From Dicaeum eximium (taxonomy: Eukaryota; Chordata; Aves; Passeriformes; Dicaeidae): 64,000 nt of DNA. The stretch spans positions 175,038-239,037 of the forward strand of contig VWZP01009167.1 in assembly GCA_013396995.1 (NCBI GenBank). Reading direction: 5' to 3'. The translations under genes and the position numbers were made by a program. Each line of letters starts with the position of its first letter. The stretch's first letter is position 1. The notes under the pieces were generated by a model. It was given only the letters and a program-made list of their open reading frames with translations, had not been told where the DNA came from and ran no database searches. Positions 11,952 through 22,200 of the stretch are shown piece by piece.

Positions 11952-12755
11952 CCTCCACGGGCAGGACCCGGCCCTGCTGTCCCCGCTCACCAGAGCTGCC
12001 CACACGGCCTCAGTGTCCCTTTGTCCCCAGGATGGTGCCTGGTGCTTGTGCCATGTGACACCCTGAGGGCTCAGCTGTGGCTCCCCCGTTCCCCTGACCC
12101 CGAGGGCTCCGTGACCCCAGCGCAAGGATGGGGCTGGCAGCGCTGCTCCCCAGGGAGGGAGTGTGGACTGCTCAACCACGGCCAGAAACACTTTTCCAGA
12201 GGCACAATCCAGTGGGATGACAGCAACAGAGGGAGTGAGCCCAAAATCCCAAACCTTGGCTCCTCTCCAAACCCCGTAAGCAAAGCCCCAGCTCTAGGGA
12301 GGGCTGCAGGCAGCCAGGATACAACCAGGATCCAGAACTCCACACAGGAATTCCAGGGAAGGCTGATCCAGGGGGATCCCATCCCATGGGTGCTGTTCAG
12401 AGCTGCAAATTGTGGCGCTTTTTTATATTATTTTTTATTTAGGGCCAGTAAAACGTGTTTGGGTGTTATCCCTGAGAGTGGCTGCTCCTTTTCCAGCACT
12501 GCCAAGGTGGTCCCACCCCTCCATTCACACAGGTTCTGTTTCCCTGCTGGTTTTGCTTCCCTGCAGCCCCCATTTCCCCACCCCAATGCCTGTCCCAAAC
12601 CCCTCCCAGGGATTTTCTGCCCCAAAAATGCCCCCACACCTCACAGCCCCTGCGATGCCCTGAGGGAATGCAATGCTCAGAACACCCAACGCGCTGCACC
12701 ACTGGATTTAAACATCACATCCCAAAACAAATAAAAAATACCACCCAAATCCTCA
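11952..12755 (+). other. GRAP: GRAP 3' UTR with poly(A) signal
   Basis: An AATAAA hexamer at 12730-12735 ends the probable 3' UTR. It finishes about 50 bp before the minus-strand SLC5A10 remnant stop, so the two genes converge tail to tail. Confidence 0.6.
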
Positions 12756-12805
12756 TTTTCCCCCCATCCAAGCACCTCTTCCCCACCCCAGGGGCTGTCA
12801 GGGCA

Positions 12806-12959
12806 CTAAGCAAAATAGGCAGAGCAGAAAATATTGACACACACCAGGACAATGGCGCTGATGCCACAGACAGGGGCCCAGAACGGGGGTTCTGTGGTGT
12901 CCTTGAGGGCCACAGCCAGGGCTCCCATGGCCTTGGGTGGCTGCTGGGTGCCCAGGCTG
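12806..12959 (-). pseudogene. SLC5A10: SLC5A10 remnant: last exon
   Basis: The acceptor gttcag is intact. The frame reads SLGTQQPPK, then PPFWAPVCGISAIVLVCVN, then IFCSAYFA and TAG. The VN-I-F-AYFA ending is the conserved C-terminal transmembrane helix of SLC5 sugar transporters. Confidence 0.85.
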
Positions 12960-13136
12960 CTGAACAGGAACGTGGTGAGTGTAGGGGACAGGTGACCCTG
13001 GGGACAGCCACCTCCTGGCAGGTGGCACAGTCCCAGGGAAACTGAGGCACGGGGTGTCCATGCCACCCTGCTGCCCGTTCCAGGCAGGGACTGGGAGGAT
13101 GCCCCCCCTGCCTGACACCCCTGAGGACACACTCAC

Positions 13137-13230
13137 CATCGGGGGGTTCCTGGGATGTGCCACACACAGAGGGCTCTGCGGGGTGGGGATCCATGCCACG
13201 CTGAGGGCCACCAGCACCACTGTGACCACC
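13137..13230 (-). pseudogene. SLC5A10: SLC5A10 remnant: exon 12, truncated
   Basis: After acceptor ctcgcag the frame reads VVTVVLVALSVAWIP, which matches the family LVIVALIGVSVAWIP segment. Downstream similarity stops within a few residues. The expected SGQLF, QSVTS and GVFW parts are absent before the next GT, so the exon is shortened to 94 bp. Confidence 0.75.
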
Positions 13231-13293
13231 CTGCGAGCGAGGTGACATCCCGTGGAGCTCTTTGCCACCCCACAATCAAAGCCCTTTCCTCAG

Positions 13294-13345
13294 GGCTGGA
13301 ACGAGACGATCTTTAAGGAACCTTCCAGCCCAAACCGTGATCCCA
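13294..13345 (+). mobile_element. CR1 3'-end fragment
   Basis: The segment gatctttaaggaaccttcca, followed by gcccaaaccgtgat, matches the CR1 3' UTR tail in sense orientation. It is a short dead fragment. Confidence 0.6.
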
Positions 13346-14284
13346 GGATGTGGTATCCCCACCCTGGTGGGTGTGGGAGCAGTTGGGACCCTCTGACAAC
13401 TTCTCAGGACCCAACCCACCTTTCTCCACGCTGAGGAAAACCTCAAACTCGCAGCTTACACAGCTTTTCTCCCTCTCCCAAGCACATTTCCTTGGCTCTA
13501 TCCCCACGATCCGCAGCGTCCTGCTCGCACTAATCACCCCACACTGAGGCACTTGCCCGGGATCCGCCGCAGCAGCGACTCCCGCCCCGGGCGGGCAAAG
13601 CCTTTCGCAAACATTCATTATCCATCCTCGGGAAAGCTCTCCTGCCTTGTCACACCCTTGTCACCGGCAGCGAAGCCATGCCAGGGAGGGGCTCAGCTCT
13701 GAGACAAGCCCCCCATTCCCAAGCGGGACAGTGAGGGACCCCCATTCCCCGGGATCGCCGCCCATCCCCTTCCCACCCTCTGGGCACGGGGGACGCCGAG
13801 GAACAGCCGCTCCCGCAGCCGCTGCTGCAGCCAAGCCCAGCCAAAGCCCTGACCCAGATTCGCTCCTTGTCATTGTGTCCCGGCCGAGGACACTCCCGGC
13901 CCCGCGGCAGCGAGCCGGGGCATTGCCCAGCGCTGAGTGCGCCGCCCCGAGCGCGGCTCCGCTCCGGGGCTGAGCCGGCACCGGCACCGGCATCGGCACC
14001 GGCACCGGCACCGGCAGCGGCACCGGCAGCGGCACCGGCACCGGCACGCGGGGATGTGCGGGCAGCGCTGCCCTCTGCAGCCGCCCGGGGTGTGACCGCG
14101 ACCGGGGGCGGCGGGGAGAGGCTGCACCGAGCGCCCCGTGTGCATCTCCAGCGCTCTCAGCCACAGCATCATCCAAGGGCTTCTGTTCCTTACATAAACC
14201 GGGCTGAGCAGAGGCACTGCAGGCTCGACCGGCCCCACGAGTCTCCCCGAAACCCCCGGGGTCCCCGAAACCCCCGGGCAGTAC
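13346..14284. other. GC-rich noncoding stretch with hexamer array
   Basis: Apart from the hexanucleotide array at 13975-14046, this CpG-rich stretch shows no recognisable exon. The missing SLC5A10 exon 13 should lie on the other side of exon 12, in the roughly 180 bp between 12959 and 13137. That gap holds nothing similar either. Confidence 0.5.
13975..14046. repeat. (ACCGGC)n hexanucleotide array
   Basis: About twelve copies of a caccgg-type hexamer, with a few single-base variants (atcggc, agcggc). On the minus strand it creates an artificial alternating Arg-Cys reading frame. Confidence 0.9.
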
Positions 14285-14479
14285 CTGCCCATGAGGAGCA
14301 GTCCCGGTCACCGACCCGCGGCCGCAGCTTCCTTGAGATGGCCGTGGTGAAGAGGTGCAGGATGGCCATGGTGAGGAGGTGCAGGATGGCCATGGTGAAC
14401 AGGGTGCTGCTGCTGAAGATGGAGGTCAGGGATGACACGAGCGCTGCCATCATCACCGGGATCATCCGAGCCCGCAGCC
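14285..14479 (-). pseudogene. SLC5A10: SLC5A10 remnant: exon 11 with 24-bp triplication
   Basis: The acceptor ctcccgcag and a GTAC donor survive. The frame reads LRARMIPVMMAALVSSLTSI, matching the family signature around ALMSSLTSIFNS. It then passes through three 24-bp units encoding LFTMAILH, LLTMAILH and LFTTAISR where other SGLTs have a single LFTMDIWR. A single base is missing after GDRD, since ctcctcatgggcag reads LLMGR only in the shifted frame. Confidence 0.85.
14340..14405 (-). repeat. 24-bp in-frame tandem repeat inside SLC5A10 exon 11
   Basis: The unit caccatggccatcctgcacc recurs about three times with few changes. It adds 16 residues to the ancestral exon and replaces the conserved Asp-Ile-Trp by Ala-Ile-Leu. 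Confidence 0.85.
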
Positions 14480-14659
14480 CTGCGGGAGAGAGGGATGAAC
14501 CGGGAGGGATGGGCTGGGACAGGATAACCCCGGCATGGTGCCTACCCCTCTGCAGCCACACGCTGGGATCTCCCCTGGGGCGAGGATGGAGTTTGGGGAC
14601 ATTCAGCTGCACCCCGGGACCTCACATCCCCTGACCTCACCCTCGGAGGGGCTGCCATG

Positions 14660-14745
14660 CACAGACCCTCCCACACCGTCCCTGGGGTCCCCCCGAGCAC
14701 AGACCCTCCCACACCAGGACCGTCCCTGGGGTCCCCCCCAACATC
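14660..14745. repeat. Imperfect tandem duplication of about 42 bp
   Basis: The block cagaccctcccacac...gtccctggggtcccccc occurs twice in succession, the second with a short insertion. It lies in an SLC5A10 remnant intron. Confidence 0.6.
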
Positions 14746-14811
14746 CCAGCCCTGGCAGCAGCCCTGGGGTGCAGCAAAGCCCAGTGGGGATGGAGTCACC
14801 CCCTGGCACCC

Positions 14812-14923
14812 CCCTGCCCCTGGGCATCAGCTCGACACCAGCTGGGGTAGGCGGGGTTGGAGCAGCCCACGGTGGCCCCCCACACACAGGGGCACTCCTC
14901 GGGGTCCACACAGGCCCCTGTGT
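14812..14923 (-). pseudogene. SLC5A10: SLC5A10 remnant: exon 10
   Basis: After acceptor tgtcccccag the frame reads DTGACVDPEECPCVWGATVG and continues CSNPAYP, matching the cysteine-rich SGLT loop and the GCSNIAYPKLV motif. One base is lost just after AYP and another before GAG-CTG-ATG-CCC, so ELMP lies in a different frame. No good donor follows. Confidence 0.8.
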
Positions 14924-15421
14924 CTGGGGGACAGAGGCAGGTGACATGTTGAGACCCCTGACAGGGTGGGGGCCAGCCCTGCACCCCTTCACCCCCCTCA
15001 TGCCCCCTCCCACCGGGCAGATGTTGACACTTTGCCATGGCCACCATGTGGAGAAGCCAGGAGTGCATCCCACGAGAAAATCCAGCTCTGCCTCACTCCC
15101 ACCCTCAGCTCCAGCACAGCAGATCTGTCCCACCCCTCACCTCACCCAGCCCAGGGCAGGCTGGGTCTATTCCCACACTGAACCCAGCCACAGCTGCCCC
15201 GGGGGGATCTCCAGAGCCCCACCAGGACCTGGGGCTATGGCCGGAGGCAGCAGAGCCCCGGGGCAGGCACTGCCCATCCCCACCCACGGGGCCAGCCAGG
15301 TTCCTGCACTGTTGTGGCAATTCCTGGGCATGGGCAGCACCAGCAGCTCCTGGGATTTGTGTGGCAGTGCTCCAGGACCATCAACACCCAATTATTTCTA
15401 TGTCTCAACGAGCGCTGAACC

Positions 15422-15439
15422 CTTTTTTTTTTTTTTTAA
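15422..15439 (+). repeat. Poly(T) tract
   Basis: A run of T residues in noncoding DNA, possibly the tail of an old minus-strand retroposon. No retroposon body could be identified. Confidence 0.6.
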
Positions 15440-15841
15440 TTGTTACGCTCATAAAATATTGAAATGGATGGAAATTAATGTCAGGCATAAATATGGATGG
15501 GCTGCACCCGCCCAGGCAGGAGCACAGGGACGAGCACGGATGAGCCCTGCACAGGACTGGGCTGGCAGCACTGGCCTGGTTCTCCTGCCTGGTGACCTCC
15601 ACCAAAGCAGCCCTCAGCCTCCCAGTTTGTCTCAAACACCAGTGGTGACACCTGGGGACTTTCCACAAAGGAGCGTGGGGTGCGTTGGGAGCACGACTCG
15701 ATTGTGGGCAGACCACAGGCCGTGCTCAGCACATCCCAAGGATGCCAAAAAGCCCAACCTGGGCCACCTTTCCCCGAGGTCAGAGTCAGAGCTGAGGCTC
15801 CAGTGACTCCTTCCTGCAGCAGCCGTGAGCAAAGCTGCCAT

Positions 15842-15885
15842 CAGCGCTCCGTGCCTCAGTTTCCCCTCTCTAAAACACCACATTG
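15842..15885 (+). mobile_element. Possible MIR-core fragment
   Basis: The segment gtgcctcagtttcccctctc, followed by taaaa, resembles the MIR core (gcctcagtttcctcatctgtaaaa). It is short and ancient, and random similarity cannot be excluded. Confidence 0.3.
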
Positions 15886-16683
15886 TGCATGGCTCCATGC
15901 AAATCATTGGTGGCTGGAGGGTGGAAAACCTTCCAAAGGGCAAGGCAGTGTCTGGATGTTGTATTCCAGCTGAAATCAGCCTGCCCCAGGCCTCAACTCT
16001 ACCAATGAACACTTGGTGGGACCTCGGAGGGAGTGGGAAGCAGGAGCCCCCTAGCCAGGAGCAGAGCTCAGTGTCATACACCACTGCCTCACTTTCAGGC
16101 CCTCTGCTAAAAATGGAAAATTAATTAGGACCTGTAATTAATGCTTCCATGTGCAGGAAAGGGGCCGTGTCTGCAGCGGGTGCTGCCTGTCCAGCTGGAT
16201 CCACCCGGGGCCGCCTGCAACGATGAGGACCAACCTGCTCAGCCACAGCAACCCAAGCCTGCAAACAGGGGCTGCACCCAACTCAGGGGCTGAATTCCCC
16301 ACGTGGGGTGCAGAAACGCCCGGGATGGGGAGATGAGGCACCCAGGTGTCACCGCCCCTCGTGAGGATCAGGTGTGGGGCTCTGCCACCCCAATCCGCCC
16401 CAGCACACGATGGCTGGGATGCAGCATTTACCCCACATGCAGTAAATCATTAGTGCACACACCCCGTGCAAGAGTCTGTAAATCTCCTGGCACGATAAAA
16501 GCACCTGGAGCGAGCAGCAAAAACCACAACACGCTCCTGCCACGCCACGCACACCCACACTGCAGCACCCATCGGGGCCACCTCCCCTCGCACCCAGAGA
16601 GGTCCTGGGTGCTGGCTCAGTGCTCACCTCTGTCCCATTTGCTGTCCCCATCACTGCCAGCAGCGCTGGGATTTCACCTAAAA

Positions 16684-16758
16684 CACCCAGGTTTGGTTCC
16701 AGCCTGGATTTCACCCAGGTTTGGTTCCAGCCTGGATTTCACCCAGGTTTGGTTCCAG
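16684..16758. repeat. 28-bp minisatellite, about 2.7 copies
   Basis: The unit beginning cacccaggtttggttccagc is repeated at 16684, 16712 and 16740 with almost no divergence, which suggests recent slippage or unequal exchange. Confidence 0.9.
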
Positions 16759-16949
16759 CTCCCTCAGTCTCTGCTGCACCAGTCACTGGCCAGGCCATGG
16801 CATGGGGATGTCATCTCACCACTGGGAAATCCCTGCAGAGTCAGTCAGAAAGTCACAGCTCCACCTGAAACACCCCTGAGCTGATATTCTGTGGAAGCCA
16901 AGCACTTCAATCTTCCCAAGCTGATGTGACACTTGGGGACATGGTGAAG

Positions 16950-17018
16950 TGTTGGCCTGGCAGGGCTGGGTTAGACTCGGTGATCTCTTCCAACCTTAAT
17001 GATTCCGTGATCCCAACA
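16950..17018 (+). mobile_element. CR1 3'-UTR fragment
   Basis: The segment ggttagactcggtgatctct, followed by tccaaccttaatgattccgtgat, is the typical CR1 3' terminus in sense orientation. Confidence 0.8.
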
Positions 17019-17529
17019 AACAGCTGGCACATTCCTGTGTCCCCCAGCCCCGCTGCCACCTCCTGCACGGGCCAGGGCTGGGCTGGGCACAAGCCCACAC
17101 AGGATTTGTCACTGTGGGACGAGCAGGGCCACTGTGCCTGCAGAGAGGAGCACTTGGATGGCCTGGACAGACGGGCGGCTTCGCCTCGGGAGCCTGACTC
17201 AGGCAGGGCCCTCATTTACCCGGCTGTGAATCCAGATGAGCCACACCAACGCCAGGGACAGACACACAGCCCATGGCACTTCCCTTTTTTTGCATTGGCG
17301 CAAGAATCTGACCCCAATTCCTGAAATTCATCTTCAGCTGAGCTTCCAAGAGAAAAGCTCAAGAGAGTTTCCACATTTCTGGCCTGTGAGCAGCACCTGG
17401 TGAATCCAGGGTGGGCTTTTTTGTCCATCTCACTGTTATTGATGAAATCTGTCACAGCCAGATCTGGTGATCATGCTGCAAATCCTTTAGACGAGGAGAC
17501 AGGACAGGACAGGATAGAAAAGAATAAAT

Positions 17530-17775
17530 GGTTTCATTTGGAAGAGCCCTACAAGAATCATCTCGCCCCAATGCCTGACCAATTGAGGGCTTACCAAAAA
17601 GATTAAGTGCATTGTCCAAATGCCTCTTAAACACTGACAGGTTTAAGGCCTTGATGACCTCTCTAAGAAGCCTGTTCCAGGATTGGAGCACTCTCTCCAT
17701 AAAGAAATGCTTCCTAATATCCAGTCTAAACCTGCCTCGGTGCAGCTTTGAACCGTTCTGACAGCTCCCACTCGG
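17530..17775 (-). mobile_element. CR1 LINE fragment (ORF2 C-terminus plus 3' part)
   Basis: The minus-strand translation reads GRFRLDIRKHFFMERVLQSW, then NRLLREVIKAL and FKRHLDNAL. This is the conserved end of the CR1 reverse-transcriptase ORF. It is 5'-truncated, as almost all CR1 copies are. Confidence 0.85.
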
Positions 17776-17939
17776 TGCTGCCCCCAGGACCCACCCGGGA
17801 GCTCCTGCACCAGCACAGGAGGGGTTAACCACAGGACAGAGCTCTTTCCCTGGAAAATATTGACTTACCAGCCGGCACATCGGGAGAGGGGGAAATCTCA
17901 GAGGAGAGAGATTAAAAAAAAAAAAAAAGACACAAAACA

Positions 17940-18714
17940 CCCAAATCCCTCTGGACCGCCCAGGACCCTCCCGCACCGCACGCTCCGGGGGCCTCCGCGC
18001 TCGGCTCCGCAGGTGTGAGAGCGCATCAGCCGAAAGGGTTAATCGGGCTGGGCAGGGAATGTGTGAAGGCAGCATGTGACCGCAGGTGGGGCAGGGCGGA
18101 GGGATGAATCACTCTTTTCCTTTTCCTCTTTTCACTTCTTGCTGTTACCTGTCCGGCCCCGGCAGTGCGCCCCGGCAGAGCCCCGAGCCCTGAGCTGCCA
18201 GGGCGATGCGCAGGAGGCTGAGGACCAGCGCTCGCCACCGAGCAAGCCCCCGGCTGCCCCGCTCCTCCGGGAACCGGAGCCACGCACGGCACCTCGGCCC
18301 GGACACCCTGCGCTCGGCTGCCCTGCCTTAAGCCGCTTCTCTCTTTGTTTCTTTCCCACTTCTTTATTTCATCCGGTGTTGGCGTTGTCTTGGGAGAGCG
18401 GAGGATGAGGAGAGACCGGAGCCGGCGGTGAAGGAGCTGCTGGTGCTGTAGGTACACCTGGGGCTGTGTGCCCCGTTTTCCTCGCGTGAAGCCGGGAGCA
18501 AAGCAGAAAGCAAAGCCTCCTCCCCGGCAGGAAGAGCTCCGGCGTGGCAGGAGCCCTTGGAAAAGGGAGCGGTGCCTTTCCTGAGCCTCGGAGGGTGAAG
18601 CAAACTGTGTATTTAAAGACTGGAGAATAATTAATTCCTATTTATTGCCGACATCCGCCGTTCGCTGGGGACGCAGAGCTCCCTCGGGAGAGGGAACCGG
18701 CGTGCGGGGTCACC
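17940..18714 (+). promoter_or_regulatory. FAM83G: FAM83G CpG-rich promoter / 5' UTR
   Basis: A CpG-dense region leads up to the FAM83G initiator ATG. It probably contains the promoter and an upstream noncoding exon. Exon limits cannot be set from sequence alone. Confidence 0.45.
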
Positions 18715-19209
18715 ATGGCTTTCTCCCAGGTGCAGTGCTTGGACGACAGCCACGTCAACTGGAGGTCCAGCGAGTCCAAGCCCGAGTTCTTCTACAGCGA
18801 GGAGCAGCGCCTGGCCCTGGAGGCGCTGGCCTCCCGTGGCCCCGACGCTTTCTATGAAGTCCTGAAGAGGGAGAACATCAGGGACTTCCTGTCCGAGCTG
18901 GAGCTGAAGAAGATCCTGGACACGCTGGAGACCTACGACCCCGGCTCCGAGTACATCCCGCGGCACGGCAGCAGCGCCGGGGACAGCGAGGGCGACCGCC
19001 ACAGCCAAGGGGACGAGCAGGACATGGCCCCTTCCCTGGAGTACTGGCCCCAGAGGTCCGACCGCTCCATCCCGCAGCTGGACCTGGGCTGGCCCGAGAC
19101 CATCGCCTACCGCGGGGTCACCAGGGCCACCGTGTACATGCAGCCACCCATCGAGGGCCAGGCGCACATCAAGGAGGTGGTGAGGAAGATGATCTGCCAG
19201 GCTCAGAAG
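18715..19209 (+). CDS. FAM83G: FAM83G coding exon 1
   Basis: Starts MAFSQVQCLDDSHVNWRSSE in a good Kozak context (tcaccATGG) and runs to CAGAAG before donor gtgagg, 165 codons. It includes ALASRGPDAFYEVLKREN, with Ala34 upstream and Arg52 in KRENIRDFL, then a DSEGDRHSQGDEQD acidic linker. Confidence 0.95.
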
Positions 19210-22200
19210 GTGAGGCGAGCCGCGGGGTTTGGCCCCAGGGCGTCCTGCCCAGCCGGGCAATCGCTGTCCTGCGGGAAGCTCTGCCCGAGCACAGGCAGCG
19301 ACGCCAAGCGTGCAGGTTTTTCCTTGTAACCAATATTTGGGGGTCGAGTTTTGCCGAGGATGCTGCTGGCCTGGTTCAGCACAGCCCTTCCCAAAATCCA
19401 TACAGCAGCACTGCTCATCCCAGGGGCCCTGCGGGGCTCTGAGAAAACTGCTGGGCAGGAAACTCCGGGGAAAACCACTGGGGTTGAGCTGTTCTCCAGT
19501 TGTGAGCCCACAGTCCCAGCCACTCCACAATTGTTATTCCCAGTGTGACAGCATGCAGGAACCTGGGATTATGTTGTGGCTTCAGGCCCTGGGTCCACCA
19601 GCTGTCCAGTGCTGACCCTGGGCTGTCATGGCCCAGCCTCAGTCCTTGTGTCCACCATCCGTCCTGGACATGACCCTGGGGCAAAGTAGTCACAGCTTCT
19701 GGTCCAGCGCTGGCCCACACGAGGGTCAAGTGTGGCCCGAGGTGGCTGCGGTGCTCCAGGCTGGCTCATCCTGGCTCTCAGAGGAGAAGGATGAGCTGGT
19801 GAGTGGCAGGGACAAGGCTGGGCAGATGCTGAAGGGATTTGGGTTGAGACTTGTCCTCCCTGTGGCGTCAAACCAAGAGCAGGGAGTGGGGACTCATGAG
19901 CCATCAGCCAGGGAAGGAGGGAGGTGGTGGCCTGTGTTTGAGGTCAGCAGAGGGGGTCAGATGCTGCTGGTGTTTCCCAGAGACCCAGTCCCAGCTGGGG
20001 AGTGCAGGAGGGGTCGGTTTTGTGGTGCTTTGAAGTTCTTTGAGTTCTGTGCATCCAGTGCCATGAGAGCTCCAAGGAAGGAGCTTCCCAACCCAGAGGA
20101 TGTTCCAGCAGGAAAACAGGGAGAGCCTGCCAGGGTAGCTGTGGAGCAGAGGGGACAGGGATGTGTCAGGTCCACCTTGCTGGTCCAGAGATAATGCTGG
20201 GGTTTGCAGATCCTGGTAGAAGAGAGGGAAACCTGTGACATGCAGCCAGCAGAGCCTCTTCAGACCAGCTCAGGCAGAAAAACAAAGATCTCAAAACACT
20301 CAAGGCAGCAGGATCACAGGAATGGCTGCTGGGGGTGTCAGGGCTGGACAGGAGCCATCTCTGGCCTCTGTCACCTCACAAAAGTCGAAGTGACTTGTCC
20401 TCACCTGTGACCAGTCAAGGTGCTTTGCAGCAAGGGCACAGGGAAGGAAGAGCTGACATCCCGTGGGATGGAGGATGGGAGAACAATCCCACAACAAATA
20501 ATGTCTCATCCTCGGGTCTTTCCGGCTGCCTCTGACTCGGGCTTGCAGCTCCCGCCTGGCTTTGCCGACTCACGGCTTCCCAGCTGCCCCCACACCATCG
20601 GCTCCTCCTGAGTCACCCCACACCCTGCTCCTGCTCCCAGGGCTGAGTCAGGCCCGTCCCCACCTCCCCTGGAGCCTCTCCAGGACGTGGGGATGTGGCC
20701 GTGTCTGGTGCTGCTGTGCTCATCACTCGGTGCCCCCTGAGCAGGGCTGGGCTCTGCCTCCCGGTCCAGACGGTCCCTGGTTTGGGATGAGACGTGGTGA
20801 CACCACTGGTGACATGCAGGAGCCTGCTGGGAGCTTATGGTGCCTCAGGAGATGCAGAGATGGGTGAGGGGTTTGTGCTGCAGGGTCTGGCAGGAGCTAC
20901 AGGAGAGTGGGGTTGGGCTCTTCCATGGTCTCCCATCCCATATTTGAGGACAGAATCCTTGCAGCTGAGCCTGCTGTCACACAGTGGAGCCCAGGTGACA
21001 ACTTGTGGGTGCTCCTAAGGGTGGGGGACACTGGGCTGGACCACCCTGCTGATTTCTGGGCTCAAGGTCTTCACAGCAGCTCAGAGGTGAAAGGGTTTGG
21101 CCGAGGAAGCTGAGAGTGGACAAAGGGACCGTCCTGCTGCCACCATCAGATGTCACATACACTGTCCATGTGCTCTGTCCTCCCTGGGGAGATCCCTGCC
21201 CAACTGTCCCATCCCACCAGTGCTCTCCACCACGTGCAGAGGAGCACAGGCTTGGGAGAGGTTCACAACTCCCTGCCAGAGGATGACCCTTGCTCCAGCC
21301 GCTGTCCCAGACGCTGCTCTGCACTCCCGGTGCCAAACCTCGCTGTCACCGTCCCGTGGCCAGGAGAGCAAAGTCCTCTGGTGTTGGCCCAGGAAAGTTC
21401 AGAGCCCATGAGAGCACTGCTGGGGCTGGAAGGTCGCACAGGCAGAGCCAGGGTGAGGAAACCCAGGGATGTGAGGCTGCTCTGAGGGTCAGAGGAGCCC
21501 TGGTGCCTGCAGGAATGAGGCCAAATGCTGCCCAGTGCAGAGCCTCAAACCAGGCGTGCCAGGGAGGGAGATGCAAATGATCCCCTCCTCTTTCTGGGAA
21601 TGAATGGGAGAAGGGAGAGGCAGGATCCTGCGGCCACGACCCTGCTCTCCCTGGAAATGCCATCTTTGTGGCCAACAACAGAGGTGCTGAGGGATGTGGG
21701 GCACCAGGAGCTTCACCCCAGGGACCTTCACCAGGTCGAGCCATGGCACGGCCGTCCTTTCCTTGCTGTGGATCCCCTCAGGCTTCAAAGTTCACAGGCC
21801 AGACATCAGGAACAATTTCTTCTTGTAAAGAGGTGCCCAGGGAGGCTTGGAGTCCCCATTCCGGTGTCCAAGGAATTTGTGGATATGGCACTCAGTGCTC
21901 TGGGCTGGTGACAAGTGGGGATGGGTCCAAGGCAAGACTGAATATCTTTTCCAACCTTAAAGATTCTATGATGGAAGAGAGAAAGATTTCCCTCCTCCTC
22001 TCCTCTTGGCTCCCTCTGACCAGAAACCAGAGTATGAAAACATTGACCTTGGCCCAAAGTCACTGGAGAGAGCAGTGACTGTGACCTCCTCTCTTCACTT
22101 GAGGTTCCAGGTTGGGATTGTGGTGATGTAATTACCCTGAGCGACTTCCAGCGAAGGTTGGGAGGACTTATTAATTACTGTTTACAAAACCTGCTGCCGT

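Noticed and set aside
13661..14311. Minus-strand frames with alternating Arg-Cys or Pro-Val repeats
   Set aside because: They are translations of the ACCGGC hexamer array and surrounding GC-rich DNA.
14535..15806. Plus-strand open frame of 423 codons
   Set aside because: Low-complexity Pro/Ser/Gly product, antisense to the SLC5A10 exon 10 remnant, with no splice or domain support.
16680..16760. Short direct repeats considered as a CRISPR array
   Set aside because: Units are contiguous with no spacers and the genome is a vertebrate; this is a minisatellite.
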